Shown here: positions 33,470-41,956 of the stretch, one piece after another
Numbering within the stretch: the stretch's first letter is position 1
How the letters are laid out: each line of letters starts with the position of its first letter
Source: Mucilaginibacter terrenus
GTDB taxonomy: Bacteria > Bacteroidota > Bacteroidia > Sphingobacteriales > Sphingobacteriaceae
Assembly: GCF_003432065.1 (NCBI RefSeq)
Contig: NZ_QWDE01000001.1
Span: 1,550,001-1,614,000 of the forward strand
Length of the DNA: 64,000 nucleotides
Direction of reading: 5' to 3'
Program-made: the position numbers and the translations under genes
Notes under the pieces: generated by a model
The model's database searches: none
The model's input: the letters and a program-made list of their open reading frames with translations, nothing else
Told to the model about the DNA's origin: nothing

Positions 33470-34357
33470 ATGCCCATAACACCGCGAAGCGAAGCTGTTG
33501 CTTTACTTATTTCCTTACTGGTAATACTCACCCTTGTGGAGATGTACCTAAGCTACCGCGAGAACAGGCAGTACTACGAGAAGCGGGATACCCTCACCAA
33601 CATTTACCTTACTACCCTAGCCTTCATCATGAACCTGGCGGTAAACGGCGCAACGTTTTATCTGCTTAATTTCACTTACCAGTACCGTTTATTTGAGATA
33701 AGTAACGGAGTTGTATACTGGCTGGTGCTGGTTACTGTTCAGGATTTCCTCTATTGGGTTCTACATTACACCGGGCATTACTGCCGCTTATTTTGGGCAG
33801 TACATGTAACGCATCACTCGTCAGAAAAGTTTAACTTAACCACCGGCTTTCGCTCTACTGTTTTCGAACCACTTTACCGCACCTTCTTTTATTTACCGCT
33901 GGCGCTTATGGGTTTCAACGCTGTAGACGTGCTTTACGCTTACCTCATCACTCAGCTATACGGCAACATTGTACATACGCAGTACAAAGTGAATTTACCA
34001 AGGTGGTATTCATTCATTTTTGTCACTCCGGCACATCACCGGGTACACCATGCCTCAAACCTGCGGTACCTTGATAAAAATATGGGCATGATGTTCATCA
34101 TTTGGGACCGTATATTTGGCACCTTCCATGACGAGGACCCTGCAGAGCCTGTAAAGTATGGCTTAACCAAGCAGCCGGAGAAGCTGGGGCCGGTAAATAT
34201 CCTCTTTCATGAATGGAAAGCACTGATACAGGATGTAAAGAAAGCTCCTGGGCTCCGCAACAAGTTAGGCTACATAATTAACCCACCCGGATGGAGCCAT
34301 GACGGAAGCACGCAGACAGCGAGGGTTTTGCAAAGGGAGTGGAAGAGGGAAGCATAG
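33470..34357 (+). CDS. Sterol desaturase/fatty acid hydroxylase family membrane di-iron protein
   Basis: A 295-aa protein with four to five membrane helices and the His-box pattern of the family: HYTGHYC, HVTHHSSEKFN and HHRVHHASN. These ligate two irons and use O2 to hydroxylate or desaturate lipids. The substrate is not evident. The start is one base after the aroB stop, so expression is coupled, though no functional link is clear. Confidence 0.88.
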   Translation: MPITPRSEAVALLISLLVILTLVEMYLSYRENRQYYEKRDTLTNIYLTTLAFIMNLAVNGATFYLLNFTYQYRLFEISNGVVYWLVLVTVQDFLYWVLHYTGHYCRLFWAVHVTHHSSEKFNLTTGFRSTVFEPLYRTFFYLPLALMGFNAVDVLYAYLITQLYGNIVHTQYKVNLPRWYSFIFVTPAHHRVHHASNLRYLDKNMGMMFIIWDRIFGTFHDEDPAEPVKYGLTKQPEKLGPVNILFHEWKALIQDVKKAPGLRNKLGYIINPPGWSHDGSTQTARVLQREWKREA

Positions 34358-34432
34358 GAATTATAACTTGATATCAATTTTTCAAATATCTAACTTACCA
34401 TTCAATTGCCTATTCCTTAACAAGCTTTGCCA

Positions 34433-35302
34433 ATGCCAAACTTCACCTCAAAACTCCAATATCAAATCTGCGAAGATGGCGAGTATTATGATGAAATAGA
34501 GCGTTCACTCGAAGAAACGTTGGCGCTGATCCATAATTATCCATGGTACGAACAAAGAACTGCCGAAGTTGACATTACAGGCCCTTCAGTAACTATCTTC
34601 GATCAGCGTAAAAATATACTAAAGGTTGGCAAGCATTATGGGGACACTTTTCACCTTTATTATCTCAGTTATAAAAACGAATTATTTGAGCGTTACTCAA
34701 TTAACATAGATGATGTTGAAGATACAGTAAAAGAATTCTTTAACGGACAAGTGCAACTTCACAAACTAAAAAAGCAACGCACATGGTTTTCTCAACGCCA
34801 TTATTTCGCAACAAAAGGTGTTAATTATACCGTTAATCCGCTTAAAGCATTTTTACACAATTTTTGGATTTGCATAACAGCGATCCCATTAACGATATTA
34901 ATTATACCCGATTTACTCAAGAGAAGTTTAGATGATATCTTACTTTTCGGGATTCCATTATTGCTTATAATGGCTATACCTTTATATTGCTTTTTAAAAT
35001 TACTTAGATACAGCAGTCAGCATTTACACATTTCAAGGGCAAACAACGAGTTTACTTTTGGCAATAGCAGGGATGTTACAACAACTTATAATAAAACAGA
35101 TATTACAAAGGTCATCGTGACGAAATCCATGAATGAAAAGGAGCCGATCAGTATAAGATTTATCGAAGTTGTGTTTAAAGACAAAACAAGTATTCAGTTT
35201 CCCAACCTGCTGATAACCGACGAAAAGTTAGCCCAAAAATTTCCACGCTATTTGAAGCCTGAATTTGAGACTGAAAAGAAAATGATCTTATTCGAAATAT
35301 AA
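34433..35302 (+). CDS. Uncharacterised 289-aa membrane protein
   Basis: I do not recognise a family. A soluble N-terminal part (residues 1-140) is followed by two helices (about 143-165, FWICITAIPLTILIIP, and 172-195, ILLFGIPLLLIMAIPLYCFL) and a C-terminal beta-rich part that looks like a PH-type domain. ATG at 34433 is preferred over the TTG at 34427. The base composition is more AT-rich than the neighbours, which may hint at a recent arrival. Confidence 0.7.
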   Translation: MPNFTSKLQYQICEDGEYYDEIERSLEETLALIHNYPWYEQRTAEVDITGPSVTIFDQRKNILKVGKHYGDTFHLYYLSYKNELFERYSINIDDVEDTVKEFFNGQVQLHKLKKQRTWFSQRHYFATKGVNYTVNPLKAFLHNFWICITAIPLTILIIPDLLKRSLDDILLFGIPLLLIMAIPLYCFLKLLRYSSQHLHISRANNEFTFGNSRDVTTTYNKTDITKVIVTKSMNEKEPISIRFIEVVFKDKTSIQFPNLLITDEKLAQKFPRYLKPEFETEKKMILFEI

Positions 35303-35314
35303 CACCACATCCAT

Positions 35315-35599
35315 TTAATCTGTAATTGGATTTTTCATTCTCCCTCGCCTCGCCACCAGTTTTTTAAAAAATCTATACATACAATAAGCTACTGCGGCTA
35401 TATTCACCACCAGCCATATCGCCCATATAATAATGGCAACTTTTTGCTGCTGCGTATGGCTGTCCCAGCTGTTTAACGGGCCTTTGCTTTCATCGTAAAG
35501 GTCCTCATATTCCATCATCATTAAGCCACAGTATATATACACCGCTGCATCGGCAATTACAGCTATAGCAATCAGCAGCCATGTTTTCCATCTAATCAT
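35315..35599 (-). CDS. Uncharacterised 94-aa membrane protein
   Basis: Two membrane helices (residues 5-27, TWLLIAIAVIADAAVYIYCG, and 52-75, VAIIIWAIWLVVNIAAVAYC) with an acidic loop between and a basic C-terminal tail (KKLVARRGRMKN). No family is recognised. It converges on the 34433 gene with 12 bases between and has its own promoter in 35600-35700. Confidence 0.65.
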   Translation of the reverse strand: MIRWKTWLLIAIAVIADAAVYIYCGLMMMEYEDLYDESKGPLNSWDSHTQQQKVAIIIWAIWLVVNIAAVAYCMYRFFKKLVARRGRMKNPITD

Positions 35600-35701
35600 T
35601 ATTCGTAAGTTAAATATATATCTTCAAAATCTGCTCAATCCTTTCTTCACCAAACTTAATTTGGTTCACTTACAAAATCTTGCAAAAAATAAAATTATCT
35701 A

Positions 35702-35731
35702 TTGACAATTTGTTTTTTACTTGTACATTTA
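35702..35731 (+). promoter_or_regulatory. Probable promoter of the pheA leader
   Basis: TTG at 35702-35704 and TACATTTA at 35724-35731 are separated by 19 bases, as in the TTTG-N19/20-TAnnTTTG consensus of Bacteroidota. The transcript would begin near 35735, 12 bases before the leader peptide ATG. Confidence 0.5.
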
Positions 35732-35746
35732 CAGCATAACAAAAAC

Positions 35747-35812
35747 ATGAATACATCACGTGCATATTTTTACGGTTTCTACTTTTACTTTAGCAGTAAG
35801 AGCCGGGACTGA
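35747..35812 (+). CDS. Phe/Tyr-rich leader peptide of the pheA attenuator
   Basis: A 21-codon ORF with ATG at 35747 and TGA at 35810-35812. Residues 7-15 read YFYGFYFYF: four Phe and four Tyr in nine codons. The final codons and stop overlap the antiterminator segment 35802-35810. This is the layout of leader peptides that sense charged tRNA in amino acid biosynthetic operons. It sits directly before pheA, the matching pathway gene. Confidence 0.85.
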   Translation: MNTSRAYFYGFYFYFSSKSRD

Positions 35813-35873
35813 TATGTACTAACAAAACATACAAAATCAAAAAAGTCCCGGCCCAATAAGCCGGGACTTTTTG
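35802..35873 (+). terminator. Attenuator: competing antiterminator and rho-independent terminator before pheA
   Basis: The terminator stem GTCCCGGC (35845-35852) / GCCGGGAC (35860-35867), extended by A5/T5, has a 13-base-pair stem and ends 11 bases before the pheA ATG. The segment GCCGGGACT (35802-35810) in the leader ORF is an exact copy of the terminator's right arm and can pair with AGTCCCGGC (35844-35852) instead. A ribosome reaching the leader stop covers that copy and lets the terminator form; one stalled at Phe/Tyr codons leaves it free for antitermination. Confidence 0.88.
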
Positions 35874-35883
35874 CTTTACCACT

Positions 35884-36786
35884 ATGATAAAGAACGAACT
35901 GCCAAGAGTTGCTATACAAGGGATAAGGGCGTCCTTCCACGAGGAGGCTGCTTTTAAGTTCTTTGGCGAAAAGATAATCACCATTGAGTGCAACTCTTTT
36001 AAACAAACCTTTGAAGCGTTACAGCGCCAGGAGGCAGATTATATCGTAATGGCTATAGAGAACAGCATAGCCGGCAGCATACTGCCCAACTATTCGCTGC
36101 TGATGAATTATAGCTTCCCGGTTGTGGGCGAGGTGTATGTGCCTATCCAGCTGCACCTGATGGCGCTGCCCGGTGTAAAGTTCGAGAACATCAAAACGGT
36201 TACCTCGCACCCAATTGCAATACGTCAATGCGTAGATTTCTTTGACGAATACCCCGATCTAAAGATCGTAGAAAGCAGCGATACCGCGGCCTGTGCCAAA
36301 CGCATCCGTGATGAGCAGCTTACCGATACCGTTGCCATTGCTAATTCACTGGCCGCACAGCTATACGGACTGGAGATCATCGAACGCCGTATTGAATCAA
36401 ATAAAAAGAACTACACACGTTTCCTTATCCTCACCACGCACGAGAACGCCAAAAAGAAACCGGGCAACAAAGCATCGCTATGCTTCCAGGTAAGTAATGA
36501 GGTAGGCTCACTTGCCAAAGTGCTCAACATATTTGCCCAGGAGAATGTGAACATGAGCAAAATACAGAGCATGCCGGTACTAGGCAAACGTAACGAATAC
36601 AATTTTTACGTAGATATAGAATGGACGGAAACCAAGTATTACGATGCTGCGATCCGACAGATATTAAAGTACACGCACAACTTTAACATCCTTGGCGAGT
36701 ACGAGCGCTGGGAAGAAGAAACAGCGGTACTGCTGCCTAAAGCACAGCGCCCCCGAAAGTATATTACTATGAAAAGAATAGAATAA
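35884..36786 (+). CDS. pheA: Prephenate dehydratase with C-terminal ACT domain
   Basis: A 300-aa monofunctional enzyme converting prephenate to phenylpyruvate. The catalytic domain (1-195) starts VAIQGIRASFHEEAAFKFFG and has the catalytic TRF motif in NYTRFLIL; MAIENSIAGSI is also conserved. The ACT domain (about 200-280) contains NEVGSLAKVLNIFAQENVN, which binds phenylalanine for feedback control. Expression is controlled by the upstream Phe/Tyr attenuator. Unlike many relatives, no aminotransferase or prephenate dehydrogenase gene follows. Confidence 0.95.
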   Translation: MIKNELPRVAIQGIRASFHEEAAFKFFGEKIITIECNSFKQTFEALQRQEADYIVMAIENSIAGSILPNYSLLMNYSFPVVGEVYVPIQLHLMALPGVKFENIKTVTSHPIAIRQCVDFFDEYPDLKIVESSDTAACAKRIRDEQLTDTVAIANSLAAQLYGLEIIERRIESNKKNYTRFLILTTHENAKKKPGNKASLCFQVSNEVGSLAKVLNIFAQENVNMSKIQSMPVLGKRNEYNFYVDIEWTETKYYDAAIRQILKYTHNFNILGEYERWEEETAVLLPKAQRPRKYITMKRIE

Positions 36787-36789
36787 TGC

Positions 36790-36906
36790 CAGTCCGGAAA
36801 GACCGAAAGTTGGTCAGTCCGGAAGACATAGAAAAAAGAATATAACAATTACATAACACACTAAACAAAAATCTTCCGGACTTTCGGTGTTTCCGACTTC
36901 CGGACT
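36790..36906. repeat. Nested inverted repeats of an AGTCCGGAA unit between pheA and the DAHP synthase gene
   Basis: AGTCCGGAA occurs at 36791-36799 and 36816-36824, and its complement at 36874-36882 and 36898-36906. Arms 36816-36826 and 36872-36882 pair over 11 bases. The spacer between the two genes consists mainly of this structure. It looks like a REP-type element. A related GTC-rich stretch is found inside aroA near 38331-38365. Confidence 0.6.
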
Positions 36907-36921
36907 AACAAAAACAAGATC

Positions 36922-38049
36922 ATGAAGCTTAATCTGAACATACAACCGCTGAACACCTGGATTAACAAATCAGGCAAAGAACCCCTGGTTATCGCCGGCC
37001 CTTGCAGCGCCGAAACCGAGGACCAATTAGTAGCAACTGCCCACCTGCTGGCAAAAACCGGTAAAATAAGCGCTTTGCGTGCAGGCATCTGGAAACCACG
37101 TACCCGTCCGGGTGAGTTTGAAGGCATTGGCAGCATCGGCCTGGAGTGGCTTAAGCGTGCTAAAGAAGAAACCGGCTTACCAACGGCTGTTGAAGTAGCT
37201 ACCGCTAAACACGTAGAAGAAGCTCTTGCTGCAGGTGTAGATATCCTTTGGGTAGGTGCACGTTCTACCGTTAACCCGTTCACCGTACAGGAAATTGCCG
37301 ACGCGCTTCGTGGTGTTGACGTACCCGTAATGGTTAAAAACCCGGTAAACCCAGACTTGTCATTATGGATAGGCGCGTTAGAACGTATAAACAATGCAGG
37401 TATTACTAAATTAGCAGCTATTCACCGTGGCTTTTCTTCTTACGAGAAATCAGCTTTCCGTAACGAGCCGATGTGGGATTTGGCAATCGGCTTGAAAACT
37501 ATCGCGCCTGAACTACCTATCATAAACGATCCGAGCCATATTACCGGCAACCGCGACCTGATTGGCTACATCTCTCAAAAAGCGCTTGACCTTGACATGC
37601 AAGGCTTGATGATAGAGTCGCACATTGACCCTACTGTTGCCTGGACAGACGCTAAACAACAGGTTACCCCTGCTGCTTTGTCGGAAATCATTGATCACCT
37701 GGCATTACGTAAACCGGAAGTGCGCAACGCTGCTGTAAATGATAAACTTGCAGAACTGCGCAACCAGATAGATAAGATTGACGACCTGGTTATCCAGAAA
37801 ATGGCAGAGCGTATGCAGATTGTTGAGAAAATTGGCAACTACAAAAAAGATAACGGCATCACTATTTTACAGGTAAACCGTTGGGACGAAATCCTGCACA
37901 AACGTACCGGTTACGCAAAAGCGCTTAAATTGAGCACCGAGTTTACTGAGAAGCTTTTAGAATTGATGCACGGCGAATCGATCCGTAAACAAACCGAGAT
38001 CATGAACGCTGAAGCAGGCCAGGCAGAAGAAAAACTAACACACGCGTAA
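36922..38049 (+). CDS. Bifunctional DAHP synthase (type I beta) and chorismate mutase
   Basis: A 375-aa fusion. Residues 1-260 form a DAHP/KDO8P-type TIM barrel with VIAGPCSAETEDQL, ALRAGIWKPRTRPGEFEG, VGARSTVNPF, VKNPVNPDLSLW and DPSHITGNRD. Residues 275-360 form an AroQ chorismate mutase with ELRNQIDKIDDLVIQKMAERM. The protein catalyses entry into the shikimate pathway and the branch from chorismate to prephenate, and the mutase domain is a known route of feedback control in this architecture. It supplies prephenate to PheA encoded upstream. Confidence 0.95.
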   Translation: MKLNLNIQPLNTWINKSGKEPLVIAGPCSAETEDQLVATAHLLAKTGKISALRAGIWKPRTRPGEFEGIGSIGLEWLKRAKEETGLPTAVEVATAKHVEEALAAGVDILWVGARSTVNPFTVQEIADALRGVDVPVMVKNPVNPDLSLWIGALERINNAGITKLAAIHRGFSSYEKSAFRNEPMWDLAIGLKTIAPELPIINDPSHITGNRDLIGYISQKALDLDMQGLMIESHIDPTVAWTDAKQQVTPAALSEIIDHLALRKPEVRNAAVNDKLAELRNQIDKIDDLVIQKMAERMQIVEKIGNYKKDNGITILQVNRWDEILHKRTGYAKALKLSTEFTEKLLELMHGESIRKQTEIMNAEAGQAEEKLTHA

Positions 38050-38150
38050 ATTAAATTATTAGTGATTGGTTGATAAGCGATATGATTAGCGGGCACGATG
38101 CCGCTAAACGTGCAAGCTGTCAGTGCAATCGTTAACTGATCGGTTTAATT

Positions 38151-39479
38151 ATGGCAAAACATAACATTATACTTACCCGGCCGGGCAAAACGCTTAAAGG
38201 AACGGTGCAGCTCACCGGATCTAAAAGCGAATGCAACCGCGCGCTTATGATACAGGCGCTAAGCAAGGGTAAGGTTAAAGTAGAAAATATATCTGATGCT
38301 GCGGACACGGTGACTTTACAGAAAGTACTAAGTCAGAAGTCGGCAGTCGGTAGTCCGGAGCTTGCAACAATTGTTGATGGAATTAATGAAGATGCAATTA
38401 TCGAAGACTCAGGACTTCAGGCTGAAGACTCAAGAGTAATTAACATCGGTCCGGCAGGCACGGCTATGCGCTTTTTAACGGCTTTTCTTCCCTTACAGGA
38501 TGCAACGGTAACCCTAACAGGTTCTGAGCGGATGCAGCAGCGCCCCATAGGTGTGCTGGTAGATGCTGTGCGTAAACTGGGTGCGGAGATAGAGTATGTT
38601 AATAACGAAGGCTACCCTCCTATCAAAATCCACAGCGGTTTTAAGCAGCAAGCAAACCGTATAAGCATTAAGGGTGATATCAGCAGCCAGTATATTACAG
38701 CTTTGCTGCTTATCGCATCAACGTTACCCCAGGGCTTAACCCTGGAGATAGAAGGTGAGCTTACCTCCCGCCCGTACGTAGAAATGACCCTGGCGATGCT
38801 GAAACAAGCCGGCATACAGCACACCTGGCAAGGAAATGTCATATCAATAGCGCACCAGGAGTTTGCAGAAACATCCCTCTATACAGAACCGGACTGGAGC
38901 GCGGCTTCGTACTGGTATGCTATAGCAGCACTAAGCGGCGAGGCTGAACTTTTTCTGCCGGGACTAACGCCATACAGCATGCAAGGCGATAGTGTTATTA
39001 CAGAGATAATGGCCAACTTCGGCATCACCTCACAATTTAAAGATGGAGGGGTATACCTTACCAAAGAAGTTAAACCGATTTTCCGCAAAATATTCGACAT
39101 GAAGGAGTGCCCCGATCTGGCACAAACCGTGATTGTTGTTTGCGCTGCATTGGGGCATGAGGCTACGTTCACAGGGCTGGAAACTTTAAAGATTAAGGAG
39201 ACGGACCGTGTACTGGCACTGCAAACCGAATTGGCAAAGATTGGCGTAAAGTTGACAGAAAAAGGCCAGGTGTACAAACTGGACTGCAGCGAGAAGCACA
39301 TTCCCGAGAACGTATTCATCAACACTTATGATGATCACCGCATGGCAATGGCGTTTGCACCGCTTGCAAGTGTAATACCACAACTGGAAATAGAAGACGC
39401 CGACGTGGTAGAAAAATCGTACCCTGCATTCTGGGACGATCTTAAAAGCGTGGGGTTCAACGCAAGCCCAGCTTTATAA
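38151..39479 (+). CDS. aroA: 5-enolpyruvylshikimate-3-phosphate synthase with an internal insertion
   Basis: A 442-aa EPSP synthase. LTGSKSECNRALMIQAL and INIGPAGTAMRFLTAFLPLQ are the substrate-binding motifs, and KETDRVLALQTELAKIG and DDHRMAMAFAP lie in the C-terminal half. Between VTLQKVLSQ and VINIGPAGT about 35 residues are present (starting KSAVGSPEL) where most homologues have only a few; the DNA there is GTC-repeat-like (AGTCAGAAGTCGGCAGTCGG). Reading frame and motifs are otherwise intact, so the enzyme is probably active. Confidence 0.94.
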   Translation: MAKHNIILTRPGKTLKGTVQLTGSKSECNRALMIQALSKGKVKVENISDAADTVTLQKVLSQKSAVGSPELATIVDGINEDAIIEDSGLQAEDSRVINIGPAGTAMRFLTAFLPLQDATVTLTGSERMQQRPIGVLVDAVRKLGAEIEYVNNEGYPPIKIHSGFKQQANRISIKGDISSQYITALLLIASTLPQGLTLEIEGELTSRPYVEMTLAMLKQAGIQHTWQGNVISIAHQEFAETSLYTEPDWSAASYWYAIAALSGEAELFLPGLTPYSMQGDSVITEIMANFGITSQFKDGGVYLTKEVKPIFRKIFDMKECPDLAQTVIVVCAALGHEATFTGLETLKIKETDRVLALQTELAKIGVKLTEKGQVYKLDCSEKHIPENVFINTYDDHRMAMAFAPLASVIPQLEIEDADVVEKSYPAFWDDLKSVGFNASPAL

Positions 39480-39483
39480 CACG

Positions 39484-39580
39484 CGTCATTGCGAGGTACG
39501 AAGCAATCTCAGAACTATGTCCTGGCATTAATTATGATTGATGATCTTGCTGGGAGATTGCTTCGTACCTCGCAATGACG
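39484..39580. repeat. Perfect 27-base inverted repeat between aroA and aroC
   Basis: Positions 39484-39510 (CGTCATTGCGAGGTACGAAG...) are exactly complementary to 39554-39580, with 43 bases between. This CATTGCGAGG-ACGAAGCAATC family of palindromes is scattered in intergenic regions of many Bacteroidota genomes. It may act as a transcript-end hairpin or be a REP-like element moved by a transposase encoded elsewhere. Confidence 0.85.
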
Positions 39581-39646
39581 TGGTCAGTGAATCTTAATAA
39601 TTGTGTTCAAGCAATCGTAAATCTAAATTCGTACATCTAAAATCCT

Positions 39647-40741
39647 ATGGCAGGTAACTCATTCGGGCAATTATTCAGGATAACAACTTTTGGCGAATCG
39701 CATGGCGAGGCTATCGGCGTTATTATAGATGGCTGCCCGGCAGGGCTCAGCGTAGACTTGGATTACATACAGGGCGAACTGGATAAACGTAAACCCGGCC
39801 AAAGTAAAATCACCACCCAACGTAAGGAAAGCGATACCTTTAAGATCCTCTCCGGAACGTTTGAAGGAAAAACCACTGGCACGCCTATTATGATGCTGAT
39901 CCCTAACGAAGATCAGCGATCCAAAGACTACGGCCACAACGTAGATGTGTTTCGCCCCTCCCATGCAGATTATACTTACTTTACTAAATACGGCATCCGC
40001 GATCACCGCGGCGGCGGCCGCTCTTCTGCACGTGAAACTGCGGCCCGGGTTGCAGCTGGCGCGTTAGCCAAGCTGTTACTAAAAACACAAGGTATAGACA
40101 TTGTTGCCCATGTGAGTAGCGTAGGCCGGATAGACGCGCCAAACGTGTTTATAAGCGACGCAGAGCAATTTATTGCCGAGCGCGAGAAGAACATTGTCCG
40201 TTGTGCGGACCCTGCCACAGCGGAGGAAATGATAGAATTTATTGACAGCGTACGTAAGGATGGTGATACGGTAGGCGGAAAAGTAAGCTGCTATATTAAA
40301 AACTGCCCCGTTGGGTTAGGCGACCCGGTTTTTGATAAACTGCACGCAGACCTGGGCAAGGCCATGCTGAGCATAAATGCCGTACATGGCTTTGAATTTG
40401 GCTCCGGCTTTAGCGGCAGCGAGATGCGGGGCTCTGAACACAACGACATTTTCATAAAGAATGCTGATGGAGAAGTGGCTACCCGTACAAATTTCTCCGG
40501 CGGAATACAGGGCGGCATCAGCAATGGTATGCCTATAGAGTTTAAGGTTGCCTTTAAACCTGTTGCCACCATTATGCATAACCAGCAAACGGTAAACAGC
40601 GAAGGCAACTCGGCCGAAATATCCGGCAAGGGCCGGCACGACCCATGTGTAGTACCACGCGCCGTACCTATTGTAGAAGCAATGGCTGCCCTGGTTATTG
40701 CGGACCATTGGCTGCGGAATAAAACAGTACGGCTGGATTAA
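39647..40741 (+). CDS. aroC: Chorismate synthase
   Basis: A 364-aa FMN-dependent enzyme making chorismate from EPSP. Signatures are [18 protein letters not shown] at the start, [20 protein letters not shown], and [16 protein letters not shown] then [13 protein letters not shown]. Length and motif order are those of the family. It completes the aroF-aroA-aroC series and follows the REP-like inverted repeat. Confidence 0.97.
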   Translation: MAGNSFGQLFRITTFGESHGEAIGVIIDGCPAGLSVDLDYIQGELDKRKPGQSKITTQRKESDTFKILSGTFEGKTTGTPIMMLIPNEDQRSKDYGHNVDVFRPSHADYTYFTKYGIRDHRGGGRSSARETAARVAAGALAKLLLKTQGIDIVAHVSSVGRIDAPNVFISDAEQFIAEREKNIVRCADPATAEEMIEFIDSVRKDGDTVGGKVSCYIKNCPVGLGDPVFDKLHADLGKAMLSINAVHGFEFGSGFSGSEMRGSEHNDIFIKNADGEVATRTNFSGGIQGGISNGMPIEFKVAFKPVATIMHNQQTVNSEGNSAEISGKGRHDPCVVPRAVPIVEAMAALVIADHWLRNKTVRLD

Positions 40742-40794
40742 TAATCCGGGCTACTTCATATCTTTACTTTACCTGTCCATAGTAACTTATCGCC

Positions 40795-41919
40795 ATGAAG
40801 TTGTCCCTGCTTTTATTTTCATGCTTTATCCTGACTGCCGAGTGTTTCGCCCAAACCCACGCCAATCAACCCGCTCCTGTTGGCTTTCGTTCCAAAGATA
40901 TAAGCGCAGTAGATAGCATTGTAAACACCTTTATGCGCAAGTATGATGTTCCGGGACTATCGTTAGTAATAGCCCAGCGGGACACTATAAAATTGGTGCG
41001 CACGTACGGCTTTGCCGATTCCGCTAAAAAGCAACCGGTTGATCCGGATAGCCGCTTTAGAATCGCGAGCGTAAGCAAACCTTTCACAGCTGCAGCTATT
41101 ATGCAGTTGATAGAGCGCGGAAAGCTTAAACTTACCGACCATATTTTTGGTAAAGGGGCATTACTAGGCACTACTTACGGCAGCAAACCTTACACCGAAC
41201 GTGTAAAAGCAATAACAGTTGAGCACCTGCTGGAACATTTGGGTGGCGGCTGGGGTAACAGCAGCGAAGACCCTATGTTTATGCACCCGGAAATGAACCA
41301 GGCACAGCTTATCAGCTGGACGCTGGACAATCAACCGCTTGGCCATGAGCCCGGAACTAATTTCGAATACTCCAACTTTGGTTATTGCCTGTTAGGCCGC
41401 GTTATAGAAAAAGTAAGCGGAATAAAATATGCAGACTATGTACGTAAGAACATACTGCAGCCCTGCGGCATAACAACAATGGAAATAGGCGGCAATACAC
41501 TTGCTGAAAGGAAGCCGAAGGAAGTACTTTACTACGATAAGGCTGAAAACCCCTACACAATGGACCAGCGCCGGATGGACAGTCACGGCGGATGGATAGC
41601 TACTCCGACGGATTTGGTTAATTTTTTAACGCGGGTAGACAAGTTTCCACAACAGCCCGACATTTTGAAAATGGAGACGCTTACCACCATGTTTACGGCA
41701 CCCGCAGTAAGTCCGCATTATGCAAAAGGCTGGGCGGTGAATTCATCAAATAATTACTGGCACAATGGCAGCCTGCCCGGCGAACAGGCACTAGCAGCAC
41801 GCATTAATCAAAACTATTGCTGGGCAGTAATGGTAAACACCAGGAAAGAAGGCGATTTTGCACGCGACCTCGATGAACTGATGTGGAAAGTAAAAGGCGC
41901 AATTAAACAGTGGCCATAA
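40795..41919 (+). CDS. Serine hydrolase of the beta-lactamase/penicillin-binding-protein family
   Basis: A 374-aa exported protein with signal peptide (LLLFSCFILTAECFAQ). The class C-like fold shows the SxxK motif in IASVSKPFTAAAIMQ, YSN in FEYSNFGYCLLG, and HNGSLPGEQ near the C-terminus in place of KTG. Such proteins are D-aminopeptidases, esterases or carboxypeptidases; true beta-lactamase activity cannot be claimed. It stands alone between aroC and an MFS gene. Confidence 0.87.
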   Translation: MKLSLLLFSCFILTAECFAQTHANQPAPVGFRSKDISAVDSIVNTFMRKYDVPGLSLVIAQRDTIKLVRTYGFADSAKKQPVDPDSRFRIASVSKPFTAAAIMQLIERGKLKLTDHIFGKGALLGTTYGSKPYTERVKAITVEHLLEHLGGGWGNSSEDPMFMHPEMNQAQLISWTLDNQPLGHEPGTNFEYSNFGYCLLGRVIEKVSGIKYADYVRKNILQPCGITTMEIGGNTLAERKPKEVLYYDKAENPYTMDQRRMDSHGGWIATPTDLVNFLTRVDKFPQQPDILKMETLTTMFTAPAVSPHYAKGWAVNSSNNYWHNGSLPGEQALAARINQNYCWAVMVNTRKEGDFARDLDELMWKVKGAIKQWP

Positions 41920-41956
41920 GCCAGTATCACTTGACTTTACCCTACTATCGCGAGCC

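Noticed and set aside
36787..36921. Remnant of a tyrA gene between pheA and the DAHP synthase gene
   Set aside because: The spacer is only 135 bases and consists of repeats; no coding similarity is visible.
40795..41919. Antibiotic-resistance beta-lactamase
   Set aside because: The SxxK and YxN motifs fit a broad serine hydrolase family and the KTG box is not typical, so only a family-level call is made.
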